From Paragonimus westermani (Eukaryota; Platyhelminthes; Trematoda; Plagiorchiida; Troglotrematidae), in NCBI GenBank assembly GCA_008508345.1, contig QNGE01000286.1, forward strand, positions 270,190 to 334,189: a stretch of DNA of 64,000 nt. The letters run 5' to 3'. Positions 1 through 17,394 of this stretch are shown here, piece by piece (within the stretch, counting starts at the first letter, position 1; each line of letters begins with the position of its first letter). The position numbers were made by a program, and so were the translations under genes. The notes beneath the pieces are model-generated. The model ran no database searches. It was not told where the DNA came from and saw only the letters and a list, made by a program, of their open reading frames with translations.

Positions 1-253
1 GCCCAAATGGAACCGTCACTGAATTCGGCTTTAACAAAAATCACAGTTTGCAGCAGGAAGTACTACTTGGGTCAAAGAACTGAACAATAAGAAACATCTG
101 AAACAGTCAGCCAATTATTCACGTTCAAGTCAACATGCCAAATAGTCTTCCTGATATAGTGAAAGTGCTCGATGCATCCCCGGTGCAATCCTGACGAGAA
201 CTAAAAAGTAAGGGGACCAAATTACGAGAGAGAAAAAGACAACTCTTCAATTA

Positions 254-475
<222 letters not shown>

Positions 476-984
476 TCAAAGAATAAAACAAAACAGTCAT
501 TCTGATCAAAATGTTTGTTGAAGCAGTAAGTGAACCGACGAATATCATATTTAGAAACATCAACGGTCTCAGAAAAACACAGTGATCCGATCAATTATTG
601 ACTTCGACAATGAGAATTGTTAAAAAGTTTTGAAACAGATGGCTGAGACGTTCCTCTAAGCGACAGACCGCCTCTCAAAAGTGATTAAGATGCTCGATCA
701 CAAGTGGCAACTAGCTGAATTCATAATATAACGCAAATGTCACAAACCTCATTCACAATATTGTGGCACCGTTGTAAAAAGCAGAACGATGGTTGCATCC
801 AATGAAACTCGGAAAGAAACACTAGATTTGAACCTTTGTTTCCACAGCTCAACGTTGACAAGCACATCTTAAGTTGAACTCGGGGTCGAACTTAAAGGAC
901 CCTAATGATTGTGAAGTGAGTTCCCCGACCGCTAGACACTGGTCGAAAATCTAGATAGCTGTCAATCCAAGCGCTTCTGTCTCA

Positions 985-1645
985 GGGTTTCTGGTGAGGC
1001 CGAAGCTGAATCTCGCGGTCAAGCTGGAGTGGGAATCGCACTGAGTTCCCGAGCAGAGCAATGTTTGCTCGATTGGATCCCAGTGAATAGTCGCTTGTGC
1101 GCTGTCAGACTCAATACATCGGTAAAAGTCTACCGACGCAAATCAGAAAGGCGTTGTGTAGTCATCATATCGGCGTACGCTCCGACGGACAGCTGTCCAG
1201 ATGCTACCAAGGATGTGTTCTATAACGCCCTCGTTGACTTTCTGAGGCAAACTACACACTCAGATATCATCATACTAGCGGGCGATCTGAATGCTCAGCT
1301 TGGTCGTCTTTCTCCGGATGAGAAGCGGCTAGGAGGTATGTCCGGGCACAACGCACTGACAACGGCGAACGACTACTACAGCTGGCGCATCCCACGGTCT
1401 GTATATTTCAAGCACTGCATCCCAACACAGGAAGAAGCACTGTGTTACTTGGAGACCTCCGTGTGCTTCTCAGCCGTGGACACAGTTGGATCATATAGCA
1501 GTTAGTTACAGGTGGCGCCACTCTGTTAAGGACTGTCGTGCCTTTTGGAGCCACCACCTGCACCTGAGACCCGCGAGCAAATTGGATGTGCTAGAGAAAA
1601 GATCAATACCTCTGTAATCGTCACAAGACGCCCAGATACCCTCTT
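985..1645 (+). pseudogene. RTE-type LINE endonuclease fragment
   Basis: The fragment has AP-endonuclease-like (EEP family) features of an RTE-clade LINE. In order these are VGIALSSRAE, a strand ending VVIISAYAPTD, the catalytic core ILAGDLNAQLGR (GDxNA motif) near 1290-1320, then in shifted frames TDNGERLLQL and WRPPCASQPWTQLDHIAVSY (the LDHI motif near 1450-1510) and KDCRAFW near 1535. Frame changes near 1335 and 1425 break the ORF. The reverse transcriptase is absent, so this is a dead internal piece. It lies in calcineurin intron 3, on the opposite strand to the gene. The segment at 36170-36665 is a related copy. Confidence 0.85.
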
Positions 1646-4600
1646 CTGAAATGGAGGCGGGTGAATGTCTAGACATTAAATACCTCTTTAGTATGTCATA
1701 TGAGACGGAGGAGTGTGGTCAGTTTAGGCAACAATCTTTCACCAACATCTTCGAAAAGAGCTAGAGAAAGCGAGTTCGAACGTGAGACTCTATTACAATT
1801 CAACAGTTTAGACGCAAAAACCACATTAGTTTCTGATTAAGGACGGTCAGATATGTTATAACTAACCGTAGAATCACCACTATCCACGACTGGATGATCT
1901 GAATCAGGCCAGTCTTTTTGTTTCATGAAGTGCCCAGCTCATCTTTCAAATCGTCCGGACGAGCTGTAAATCCATGAACCACCACTCTCATTCATAGTTT
2001 CACCAACAATTTGTCGAGGATCTGCGCAACTTCGAATCCGAAAAAATAACACCCAGCCAGTTCCTGACAAAAAAATGGCTTTTCCAGCTCCTTGGTACGC
2101 TTAGATAAGTCAATCTCACAGTCCTTACATAGATTCTTCGTAAGATTGCGTTTCAGTTTACGTCGGCTTCTGTTATAGTTTGAGTCAGGGGAGTCAGTCC
2201 ATATTTGTCCATAGGTTCTGATGAATCAGCAGAAATCTACTCCAGCCGTGTCTGCAGTGCACCTTCGGAAGAGCATGGCTGTTGAGACTTTTGCCCGGTG
2301 CTTACTTGGGTCACTCCACCGTTGTGTCCCCGGCAGTTTAGCTACCAGTGCTGTTCGGTGACATTTTCGTATATTCTCGTAGCTCAAGTTTTGACTTCAT
2401 TCGCGCTGAAATGTTCTACTCAGTGCACACGGACCGTGAAATGCGCATAAGTGTAACAGCCAATCACCACTGTCCGTGCGCCACATACGGACACCGGGCA
2501 TACCACCCAACCGCTTCTTGTCTGGATTAAGATGACCGAGTGGGGCAGCAAACAAAACGACATTCGAGTGCTAAGTTTGTCACAGAAAACCAAAGAGGGC
2601 ACCACAGAAGACATTCTTCACAGCATCTGAACCATACCAGGTTGGGTTATATGAAGATAGGACAAACAAACGGCGTCCTTCCGGTCTAAGCCCACCGACT
2701 TCGCCCGAAGTGCTAAGTCAGACAGTACACAAGCGACCATTCACCAGGATCCAGTCGAACAAGCTCTGCTCTGCTTTAGAGCATAGTGCGATTCCCATTC
2801 CAACCTAACCGCAAGATTCGGTTCCAACCTCACCAAAGACTCTGAGGAAGAACCGCTGATTCACAATATTATCCAAGGGAGAGTCCAAACTATTTGACAA
2901 CGCTGAGGTAGTAAGATGTTTTAAAGAAACAGCACACAGGTTCTGGATCCAACAGAAAGTTCACCAGGTCAGTAGGCTGACATATTTGTGATAGTGCGGA
3001 CAAAAAAGAGCACTAATGTTTACCTGTTGTTCTGGCCTGAAGAGAGAACAGCTGGTAGCGGAGGAAGAAAGTGAAAACAAGTGAACTAGTCTAACCCGGC
3101 AGTGGTAACTTCTGACAAATGCCGGTCGTTTGCACCGCGAAGGATGGCTGACTTAACAGACCCAACTGGATTCTCTGACTCAAAAGTGTCGGGGCTAGGG
3201 TAAACCGGACCTAAAGAATACAAGTTCCCAGCCAGAATTCGGATACCTCAAGCCGTTACTGAAATATGGATCAGCATGGAATCCAAATATCCCTTCCCAC
3301 GCTCATGTGGCCACAAGTTTCATTATTTTCTATAAATACCGACCACTAACTGCCCAATATAGTGAGCAAGATCAAATGAAAACAACTCGTCATTAGCATA
3401 ACCAAGATTTTCCATTGACCTAATCAACTCAGTTCTGTGCAACTTCAGGATGTAGAAGACTTTAAAAACTGCACCCCTGCTGACAGCCAAATCACAAAAT
3501 GTGCTTGATCTCATTTTGTCTCAGAGAATGTCAAGCAAACAAACAAGGTGAGTGCAATTTTTCACATATTGGTTATATTAACCAAGTTAGCCAGACCAGA
3601 CAACACAAATAATGTGTTGTCGGTACGATTGTATTTACAAGATAGACAAATAAGAATGCACATAACTGACCTAGTCAGAAAAGTCGGGGTCATATGGAAA
3701 CACAGCAATGCGTTCATGTGCGTTGCTATTCAACAACGCAGTGTTCAACAGCAACCAGATCTAACAAAATAGCGCAACGACGAGGAACGCAAGCATAGTT
3801 TACATTAGGGTACAAATCTAGCCAGTATATTGACAGACGATATCAGTAATCCTAGGTAGATTCAAAACTCACTGGAATGCTGTCAGTCGGTTTCAAGGTC
3901 GGTCAGACGAGAAACAACCAGTGAGATGGTGAATCACTGGACTGATCGGGCCGATGTTTAAAGAAACACCCTGAAAAAATAGTGTGCGATCTACTTTGTT
4001 CGAAAAGACGACTTGTTCAAGATAAAATCTGAACAGATTTACTGTTTCCGACTATTGTTGTCAATGGCAAATAGCCTGTTTTTGGAAACTCAGAAGTTCA
4101 CCAGCGCGTATTCCGGAAAGCCGGGTTACGTAACCAAATGATGAAATAATACAAATGTACAAACTTGAATGATTAAGTCAAGCAATCCACATGTCAGCTT
4201 AGCGGTAACCATACCGGGCTTTAAAGAACTAAATCATGGGCAATGAGGCGTAACTAAGAGAGAGTCAGATAAGGATGTCGTCAAGAAATATGAAAACCCT
4301 GGGTGCTCCGGTGTGTAAAGAGGATGTCACCTGCCAGGCTAGGAACTTGATGACCAGTCAAAACTCAAGGCTTGAAACTCAATTCAACATACTGCAACAG
4401 TCGACGGTGGGCCCACAATTTGGCTAGTCAGTTGTGCGTCATTCAATACTCGCCACCCTCATTCTTTTGATAATTTTCCTTCCACCATCCCTGTTGCCGT
4501 GAACGTCGGCGCGAAACATAGTGCCACCTGATGAGGCTTGCGATAAGACACACCTAAGAGGGCCAAATATCGGCAAAGAAGACAGTTTTCAACTGATTGC

Positions 4601-5115
4601 CACAGAAAGGTGAAAACCTAACAATCTGGGTGTAGCGCAATCTTGAAGCGCGATTTCACCAGAAAAACCAAGTGCCGCCCGAATGTGCCTCTGCGTACGC
4701 CAGGAGCATGCCCATGTCACCAATCAAAATGCCCGTATAGGTTCTGTCGACTGGTCACTGTATCACTTTGCTCACTTACAGCTGCGACGATGCGTACTTT
4801 AGAGGACAGAAACGCAGTTGGAGAAGTGAATTGAGTAGCATCTGCTGCACTGATCAATGGGTCAATCGGACAATGGTTGTGCATTAATCGACCGAAGCTT
4901 AGCTACACCAGTCACTATCTCTGACCAGTCCCAAAACTCCGTTGTACACTGGAAGAGAATTAATAGTCATGTTATAACTACTTCGATTGCTCTGACTAAG
5001 GTGAAGCGAGCTTAAGAAAATTATTGGCAAGTATCATTCGTCTTTCAGGCAATCTTTCGTTTTCGTTTCCGGGTGGTATTGTGGTGGATTGTCAGGCCGG
5101 AGGTGCGAGTTTTCG
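1646..5115. other. Intronic DNA with no recognised feature
   Basis: This is part of calcineurin intron 3. Only short open frames occur here (under 75 codons) and none resembles a known protein. No tRNA, tandem repeat or recognisable transposon domain was seen. Confidence 0.5.
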
Positions 5116-5119
5116 AACG

Positions 5120-5615
5120 CTCGACCGAATACCTCAACGCGGGGGGAGGTACGTTCGAAAACCTGCCGCGATCGAATCAAGAACAACGTGCGCGACCGGG
5201 TGAGTCATCGCTCGACTGGATCGGACCAACGGGCGAGGCAGGGCAGGCGAAATACGGCAGACGGCCAGATCGGAGACGCGGTTTTTCCAACATTTAGAGG
5301 AACATCTCGACACGATGTTGGAATACGGTCAAGGCCAACATTGGGTGGATGGCGGACAGCACGAGCAGCCGGACGAGCCATCGCGCAACGAAATCGGACA
5401 AACAGACGAGGAATGGCAAGCGGAAAACCCTCCGATAGAAGGCACCGGTCACACACGTAAACCAGTAAGAAGTGCACACGACGTGTGAACGGAAACCGGG
5501 GGGTGCTGCGGGTTGGAATTACGACTCATAAACGAGAGAGCGCGCGTTGCATGTGACTAGCGATTTGGACAATAAAGATGGTGCTTTGTTGGACACCTTC
5601 TCGCTACAGTATGTG
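5120..5615 (+). mobile_element. LTR-like interspersed repeat, copy 1
   Basis: This GC-richer block matches 7313-7595 on the other strand. Shared anchors are ACCTCAACGCGG, GCAACGAAATCGGAC, CACACGTAAACCAG/AAGTGCACA and a 3' end TGCTTTGTTGGACA. Its middle holds an imperfect direct repeat: AGTCATCGCTCGACTGGATC near 5201 and AGCCATCGCGCAACGAAATC near 5378, each followed by a similar GGCA..GCGAAA run. AATAAA occurs near 5571, shortly before the shared 3' end. Repeated upstream motifs plus a late AATAAA suggest a solo LTR, but no coding region, primer-binding site or TG..CA ends could be tied to it. Confidence 0.5.
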
Positions 5616-7254
5616 TTCACGATTGACAAGTGTGCACAAGATGAATTTCTCTAGTGAGTTCACTGTTCTTTGCACGGTATTCAAGTTGATAAAGGGGACA
5701 AACCGTTCCACAGAGGAAAATTCATCACGTGGCTAACGGTTTCCACCGACAGGAGTCTTACACTAGGATGCACTATAACACAAACGTTCGTGGTTGAGCG
5801 GTTCCAGGTGATGCTCCTCGGTATGAACAGTGGCGTGCGCCACTGGTGAGCGCCGAAACTTGAGCTTAGTTTATTTTCTCGAACATAGATCACCCAATAA
5901 AGTTTATGTGAAAATGAGAACTCTTACGGAGTGTAGCTGTTGATCAAACTGAAAAATTTGAAACAGAATCACTTGCAAAACGGTTGAAAGGTGCAAGATC
6001 GTCAAACAGCATTAACGTTCACTGTGTGTGGTTCGCGTGCGTTCCGGTGCAAAATTTTCCCTTCGTGTATGCGCATATAGAGAATGTGTGTACGGGTCCC
6101 ATATGGTGCAATTCCAAAAAAAGTCGGTCACCGATCAACAAGTACATGTACGTAATTGAGACTAGTAGCAGTTACCGCTAACATTGTCAACAAACGCAGT
6201 CTCCGCCCATTCAATCACACTCGCGAAAAACAGACTAGAAGAGTAACGGGAGGGGAAGCACAGAGAGCGAAAGAGAACCGAGTTGTGAACGCCGACGGAA
6301 TGAATGACACTGATAACAATCAGAGCGAGATACGTATATCCGCAACGAGACCAATGATAATGGAGTGCGTTGTCGTTGCTGTTGATGTTATTGTGAACGA
6401 AAAGGAGTACACGAAGCAAGAAGTCCAGCGAGGCCATCGCGGGTGTGCAGACAAGCAGAATGAACGTGATATACGTGCTGCGACAAGTTCGCGCTAAAAA
6501 CAAACCTAGTCCACTGGAGGAGAGGATGCAGTGAAACAAACGAACATACATACAGGCAGACCATTATATGCTGGTCTAATGGGAGAAAAATTTCTAAGTT
6601 CGCCATAAATGTTTATGTTGATAAGGGCAAGTGAGGTAAAATTTCGGTTTTTCGTTCAAAAATTGCAAACCGTATGCCAGGTGGCTGACCACTGCCGCAA
6701 TGTTAACACTGAGGTTCAAAGGCGTGTAAACTCTCCCGACCTCCGCGGTCGTAACCAGGAGGAACTGGGCATTGAATGAACCATCGAAGCCTTAATGGAT
6801 GGCAATAAAAATGGTTACTTACAGCGATTTATAAGTGCCGAACGGTTTGTAGTCATAAGGAGAGAACCTGTTGTAATCAGCACCGAATAGGTTCGCTTAC
6901 GAATAAGCTATTATGATTGCAAACCAAAACATGCGTAAAAATCAGGTCTCTGAATCCATGAAATCAAGTGAGAAGCACGCGAATCTACTTTAAATGTTAC
7001 AGTGAGTGCACTCGAAACATGGTAATTGGAAAAGGTCCCACTGAATTGAACATACTGTAGTAACGTATCCGAAAGCAACAACTTTCCAACTTACAGAATA
7101 AAATCAATAGGTCCTTATTGATAGAATAGTCCAAAGAGGTGTCACTTGTATCTTCGATTCGGCTTAAAGGGGCCAAAATGTAACAATACCCCACACTAAA
7201 CGTACAACTTCCGTTAGCCTGATATTGTTTCCTCCCCCATCTAATCTGGTTGTA
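5616..7254. other. Intronic DNA with no recognised feature
   Basis: This stretch lies within calcineurin intron 3. Open frames on both strands around 6156-6551 overlap each other and show no family similarity. They are treated as chance. Confidence 0.4.
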
Positions 7255-7620
7255 GTTTTCAAATCAACCATAACCTTCTAGATTTAATGGCTTGATAGCG
7301 TTATGTTGTAAAAAAAAAAATTTGTCCAGTAAAGCACGATCACCATAGGCCAACTTGCTCGTTCCCACACTGCACGAGCTCTCGGGCATAGAAACCGCAA
7401 TTCCAGTCCACAACACATTGCCAGTTTCCACATCATGTGCACTTCTGCTTGCTTTATGTGTGTGGCCGACGCCTTCTGGGGGTTTTCGCCTGCCACCCCT
7501 CGTCCGCCGGTCCGATTTCGTTGAGCGATGGCTTGTCCAGTCATCCGTGTTGTCTGTTATCTGGCTTGTGAACATACCTCACTACCGCGTTGAGGTAGCC
7601 CACCGAGTGTCAGAATACTC
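7255..7620 (-). mobile_element. LTR-like interspersed repeat, copy 2
   Basis: This is an inverted, shorter relative of 5120-5615. In minus orientation it runs from ACCTCAACGCGG through CATCGCTCAACGAAATCGGA and GGCAGGCGAAAACCC to TGCTTTACTGGACAA. A run of eleven or twelve T residues follows. The internal duplication seen in copy 1 is missing. The open frames on both strands of this block are shadows of the repeat. Confidence 0.5.
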
Positions 7621-9104
7621 TTACCTCCGACTTTGTCACTGACAACAATAGTCCTATTACCTGATGTACGTGGATTTGTTGCCACCGATTAAATGCCCTG
7701 AATGTGCCTTTGTTTACATTGCATCTGACTGATACTTATTATTACAGAATCACTAAGGGATAAAAAAGACGTTCCATTTGATTGTGGCAGACTTTAGGAA
7801 CAGACTTCGGTAGAACTCAATCATATCAATGTGGAGCCCTACAACAAGTGTCCCCCTCAAAAGAGAGCTGACTGGAGCAGATTTCAACAGCACTGACAGC
7901 AACGTACCAGTCGCTGATATAGCAACAAACATTGGAAGTCTCCCATATGTAACGAGAGCTACAAAAATGGTTGCCAACCCTTTCAATTCGATTAAAGGCA
8001 GTCGTCGACCAGTCACCTGGAACGTTCAAATGAGTGTACTCTCTAAGCTCCATGAGTCCACACAGCCATTCATTCAACCATGTGATTTGATGAGGATGAG
8101 CGGTTATCCTAAAACGTGGGGGCTTGAAATGCTGTCACCAGTTAACACGCACAGGTATTTTACGGGAATATATACGCATGAAAAACCGATCCAATGGTTA
8201 CAATTGCGGGAATTTTACTTAGACGCAATCAGGTAAGGTATAAACAAGACGATGCATGCCCACGAGAACAGGGATGTGTCGTGAGTATGGGGAATTGGAA
8301 ACAGTACTGTGTGTTCGAAGAGAGTGGATGGGTCGATTAAAACGTGGTCGCAATTGGAACTACGCGTTAGAGATAAGATACAATGATGACGGGAAGGATG
8401 CTGACTCCAAACTCGTGAGTAGACATGATCATTGGCAAAACTCGTGCGACATTTGTCAAGTTCGGTTACTGTATTGAGAAATTGTTGTGCATATTGCAAG
8501 AAGCTACATGGACATTACCACATCCAGCAGCCTTACGCAATGCTACTCAAAAATGAGGTTAATGATGATAATTTTATCCCACTCTGCCCGAGGGTAAAGT
8601 CTTTAAAGTAAATGATGGTTTACGTGATCTAGGGATAATGTACCGACAGCACCCATTATCAAATACAAAAATTCAAATAAACCCGATTTCCAAACAAGGA
8701 GGTGACTGTTTACTTAATACACTTCTGTTGCGCAGATCACAAACAGTTTTTCCGAACTGCTCATTAAGTTTACAACAAAATTAAAATCCGGTTTAGGCGA
8801 GAACAGACATCAGTTAAACTACATTAAAGTAAACGGCATCAATGGTAACATCTAATATTCACAGAAGTATATTCACTTTCCCGTGCTAGCCAAAAGGAAC
8901 ATTTATTACGTTCAGTCTTTATTGACACCACAACCGATATTCATAGGAAAATCGGCTGGGGAAGTACAACCTTTGATAAAAACACATACCAACACCCAAT
9001 AAATTTGAGAATCAACACGCTGAGTATATTCGCGAAACCAGTAACAGATATTCCGTTTCTCCTCTCTTATTTTAGGGCTATATAACACTAACTGATAAAA
9101 TAAA

Positions 9105-9255
9105 AAAGCAATGAAAAGGTTACGTTATTGCCATTTGCGGTGACTTTAATGCTCTCGAAAATGTTTATGATCTATCACAAGCTATACGGGGTTACAATGT
9201 GTGGCAAGTAAAACGTGGAAAAAGTTCGAATTTCGCTTATGAAAGTCGGTTAGAG
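9105..9255 (+). pseudogene. Possible CR1/jockey LINE endonuclease scrap
   Basis: A short frame reads YVIAICGDFNALENVYDL. The ICGDFNA core is the typical EEP-endonuclease motif of CR1/jockey LINEs. The frame is about 45 codons long, nothing on either side extends the match, and it sits in calcineurin intron 3. The call rests on this motif alone. Confidence 0.35.
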
Positions 9256-14237
<4,982 letters not shown>

Positions 14238-14535
14238 ATTTTCAAGTTGACCATCACTCACATTTGATCGCAGCCTTCGCGGGAGTGGTTGAGCGTTCAG
14301 ATTTGATAATTCGGTCGTGCCTAATGTGAGGTCAATGGCGCAGTGGTCAACACGGTCGCCTCATGATTGGAATGGCCGGAGTACAAATCCCGGCCGTGGC
14401 AGGGATATGCACTACTGACGAGCTTTAATAAGAGCGAAACTCGAGTCTAGTGCTTCTTTTCGAAAGAGGCTGGCTGGAAAGTCTATCTGAATGCGAAGGC
14501 TGCGATCAAATGTGAGTGATGGTCAACTTGAAAAT
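14238..14535 (+). mobile_element. Hammerhead-ribozyme element with inverted terminal arms, copy A
   Basis: The ends 14238-14280 and 14493-14535 are perfect 43-bp inverted repeats (each arm contains CACTCACATTTGATCGCAGC or its complement). Between them, in order, lie a 5' lead-in, a tRNA-like module at about 14331-14400, a type I hammerhead ribozyme at 14409-14453, and a tail with a TTTTCGAAAGA hairpin. Box A is TGGCGCAGTGG at 14336-14346. Box B is GTACAAATC at 14381-14389, one mismatch from GWTCRANNC and spaced as in a tRNA. Known: schistosomes have tRNA-related SINE-like repeats with hammerheads (the Sm-alpha type). Inferred: this is a non-autonomous Pol III element of that kind. The inverted arms are unusual for a SINE. 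Copies B to E show the family is dispersed. Confidence 0.8.
14409..14453 (+). ncRNA. Type I hammerhead ribozyme (intact core)
   Basis: All core elements are in order. Stem I has strands GCACTA (14409-14414) and TAGTGC (14448-14453), six perfect pairs. The conserved CTGACGA is at 14415-14421. Stem II is GCTTTAATAAGAGC at 14422-14435 (five pairs with one U-G). GAAA is at 14436-14439. A minimal stem III uses ACTCGAGT at 14439-14446, and the cleavage site GTC ends at 14447. Open stem I makes it type I, and the very short stem III is the form known from animal retroelement hammerheads. The only oddity is C at the variable position of CUGANGA, which is allowed. Cleavage is expected after C14447; activity is inferred, not shown. 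Confidence 0.85.
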
Positions 14536-15039
14536 AAAACCAAATCCCCGACTACTCATCAATAACCTGATTTGTTTACCGACATCGAATCAGTGTAACT
14601 TGATAAATTGTCATGTTTTAAAGCGCTGTTTTGATTCCGACCCCAGATTTGGTCTATGTATCAGCCACAAGCTGTGTGAAACGTCCAATGAGAGTGACAG
14701 GAGGTGAGCCAATCAAGTCCACTGCTATGAACAGACACAACGGTGAAGGAAAAACAAGAGGCCTAAGATTCAATATACAGCGCACAGTACACAGAAGTAA
14801 CCATGAATGAAGTTGTGTAGATTCGAATAACCTCGTCTGGTATTGGCATGTTATCTTCCAGTCAACCGAACCAACATCCTAAGTCTATCACCACATCCCC
14901 AGTGCACTCGCCTGTATACGTTTCTCAATTAACACGCTGAGCTTGTCATGTACGCATTCAGGGCAATTACCTCTTTAGTGTCTTGTCCGAAAGACAACGT
15001 GTTCCGACTTTAGTAACCTTTTGCTCCACAGTGCAAAAG
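14536..15039. other. Intronic DNA with no recognised feature
   Basis: This is a spacer between the ribozyme element and the next repeat inside calcineurin intron 2. No coding or structural signal was found. Confidence 0.4.
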
Positions 15040-15365
15040 ATGGTTGGCGGTAACAGTTTCGGATTAGCCTATCACAGTGACCAAAGCTAAAGGACGCCTG
15101 CGCCTAGCCATCACCACAAGTGGCTTACATTGCACCACTTGTGGTTCCACTCACACACTACGTATCTAGTGTAAACCCGAAGAAATAAGCCCCGGAGGCG
15201 TGCGAGTGAGGCCACCGTGTCCAGCCAGCCAATGTTGGTTAGCCAGTTATTTGACAGGCACGAAACTGAAACCTCTCAGTAAGTAGACAGAGGGAGACGT
15301 TAAAGGTAACATCTAAACTGGGAAGAAAAATATTGGAAATATAATGTAACAACTAGTTCGGTACA
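15040..15365 (-). repeat. Hairpin-containing interspersed repeat, copy 1
   Basis: In minus orientation it matches 17395-17848 and 35620-36050. Shared anchors include CAGTTTAGAT, ACTTACTGAGAG, CAGTTTCGTGCCTGTCAAAT, AACCAACATTGG, a GGCGCAGGCGTCC block and AGGCTAATCCGAAAC. An 11-bp stem with an 11-nt loop lies at 15113-15145 (arms ACCACAAGTGG and CCACTTGTGGT). There is no reading frame, so it looks like a non-coding retroelement or the terminal part of a larger one. The boundaries are approximate. Confidence 0.7.
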
Positions 15366-15454
15366 GGTGTACATGTTAGTGCACTCTGGAGAGAATAAGA
15401 GATTATGCGAATCACGAAAAGGGCTGTGTTCATTCGATCCAGGCTCGGCACAGC

Positions 15455-15985
15455 GACCTGACAATCAACGCCCAACGCACCACATGGAAGTCAACGTGGT
15501 CAGTGGCATTAGTGTCGGTGTCACCAATGCATTACTTTGTTCGTTGTATGTCACGGTTCCTGGCCACGAACACTGTCACAGCAACTACTCAGGATTTTGC
15601 ACACACGACTATGCGAGGCATCAAGAGAAATGACTATTCTGAGCTGTGCAGCATGATGAAGAACGCATACTGCCTTGAAGCCGACACACTAGCTAAATGG
15701 TATAGGATTCTACGATAAGGATTTCTGACTCCAAGACTGGTACCGACGAATTACAAGTCAAGGACTATTCTGAAGTCAAAACATCCCTCCGACATACCCC
15801 GCAAGCTTCCACTGCTTCCACTAGTGATTCACAACAATCAAAATCACCTCTGCTTTTATATCCGAATTTTGATAAGTCCGAATGCTTTGTTCTACAGTTT
15901 AGTTATCCACGTATATTCGGTACACTGCTACTTACGTGTTATATATATATATATATGGCGTTATTCATCTTCTGACTTCATCCAA
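15455..15985 (+). repeat. Interspersed repeat with gypsy-pol-like scrap, uninterrupted copy
   Basis: It aligns with 30045-30760 from CAATCAACGCCCAAC through ACGAACACTGTCACAGCAAC, CGCAAGCTTC and ATATTCGGTACAC to TGGCGTTATTCA. Near 15836-15880 a frame reads KSPLLLYPNFDKSECFVLQ. This resembles the start of a gypsy RNase H domain (the usual text is ...VLLYPDF...FVLQTDAS). The upstream frames are broken. This copy preserves the empty site (CAAGTCAAGGACTATTCTG near 15761) for the insertion seen at 30326-30542. Confidence 0.6.
15940..15956. repeat. (TA)n microsatellite
   Basis: An uninterrupted run of alternating T and A lies inside the repeat copy at 15455-15985. The sister copy at 30.7 kb has only a short ATATAT at the corresponding place, so the run expanded after the copies separated. 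Confidence 0.8.
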
Positions 15986-17394
15986 CTTCCAAAGCAATAA
16001 AGTCACAGAATATTCCGCCTAATATTATTTCGGAGTACAATTTGTACTATTTTTTCAAGGCTTTCTCACGGCAGCCGAAGCTCTATAACAAGGAAAACCA
16101 AATCATGTTTGGCATCTCTAACGTTTATGGTGTCGTTGTCGAGCCAATCCAAGTCATTATGTTGTATTGCTTTTAACAATGAGGTGGCGCCATGATAGAG
16201 GCAGATTGATGAGTTCTCGACAGCGAAAGGGACAACTCGTTCAAAGTTACCCGTAGTGAGCTGCCATTTCCTTCAAATATTTCAGAGCACCCTTCGAGAA
16301 ACTGAGCTGAATTACTATCACGTAAAAATGGAATATTCTGATACGCCTGGAAAATGTTTTTCTTTAGCTTCTGTTGAACAAGTATGGCTCCATTTTGGTT
16401 CGGACACGATTAACACAGACGCATGAAAAAGTAAACACTGTATATCCATGCAGATAAAAAAAATGCGTACGCATGAGAATGTCAGGTGTTCATAAACATC
16501 ATAATTGATACGAAGCCAGCGTTAAAATTGAAGACGTCCATCTTCATCTCAGTTGCTATGCTAACAATCTAACATTCTTCGTTCTGGTGGTCACACATTA
16601 AGTATTCAGAAAACATCATCGATTGTGCAGAATGAGATATAGAAGTCAAAATCATTCCTTCACTTTTCCAGTACTCGTTGGAACCAAGTTACTTGTCCGA
16701 CGGTTCCTCCGAACAATCATTTCAATCACCACTAGACGTTTAGTTATTGACGGGAAAGGTTTTTTCACCGTGGCGTAGTTCATGGAATGCTGCGCATGTC
16801 TCTGCCTTCGAAAAATTGACAAGTCAATATTGTCTTCTGCCGTTCCATTAACAGCTTTGCTGACTCCCGAAGATGTCTAATAAGACACTAAACTAAACAG
16901 GAGCTGATAAAAGGAGAGGTTACCATCGTGACAAAGTCAACTGATTGGACTATGCGGCATGTAAACCGCTTGACAGCAACAAAGCAAGCTGTAGTGTTGA
17001 CGCATTAATGTACAAGTGTTGTATAGTAGGCAGCTTCTTTCGTGAGTAATACATTACTCACAATTTGGGAACGCATTTGGGAACTGAAGAGCAAGTGTGA
17101 GCGCTAAGAAGACAACTAGTAGAACAGTGTGTGCACGCTATGGGAGACGTGCCACCAGGACGAATGACAATGTATTGCTGCCCAATGTGTGTGGATACAC
17201 CTCAGCCGTGCAAATGAGTGTACGCGCTCGTGACCCTTTCTGTTACCTTGGCGTGGTGGTCAGGCTTGCGTGCTGTTTTGATTCAGAGGGCTGTGCTGAC
17301 TGTGACTTCGGTCCTTGCGGGTTCAACCTTGTCAGATTGGCCGAAGGGGAGCAGTCAGACAAAAAGCAGATGCGTGAGTGGCTGCGGTCTTTTA
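15986..17394. other. Intronic DNA with no recognised feature
   Basis: This lies inside calcineurin intron 2. A 108-codon frame at 17097-17423 (plus) has no family similarity and runs into the repeat that follows. Confidence 0.4.

Noticed and set aside
4531..4551. CTGATGAGGCTTGCGATAAG, a hammerhead-like core
   Set aside because: There is no GAAA box after a stem II, and no stem I pairing. The GAAAC nearby lies on the wrong side.
6156..6551. Overlapping open frames of 113 and 129 codons on opposite strands
   Set aside because: Mutually shadowing frames without family similarity. One is Cys/Leu-rich only because its complement is Lys/Glu/Arg-rich.
6823..6895. Minus-strand 73-nt segment with a GTAAGT donor and text ADYNRFSPYDYKPFGTYKSL
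   Set aside because: Attractive as a micro-exon, but the acceptor is weak, the phase does not fit calcineurin intron 3, and no family is recognised.
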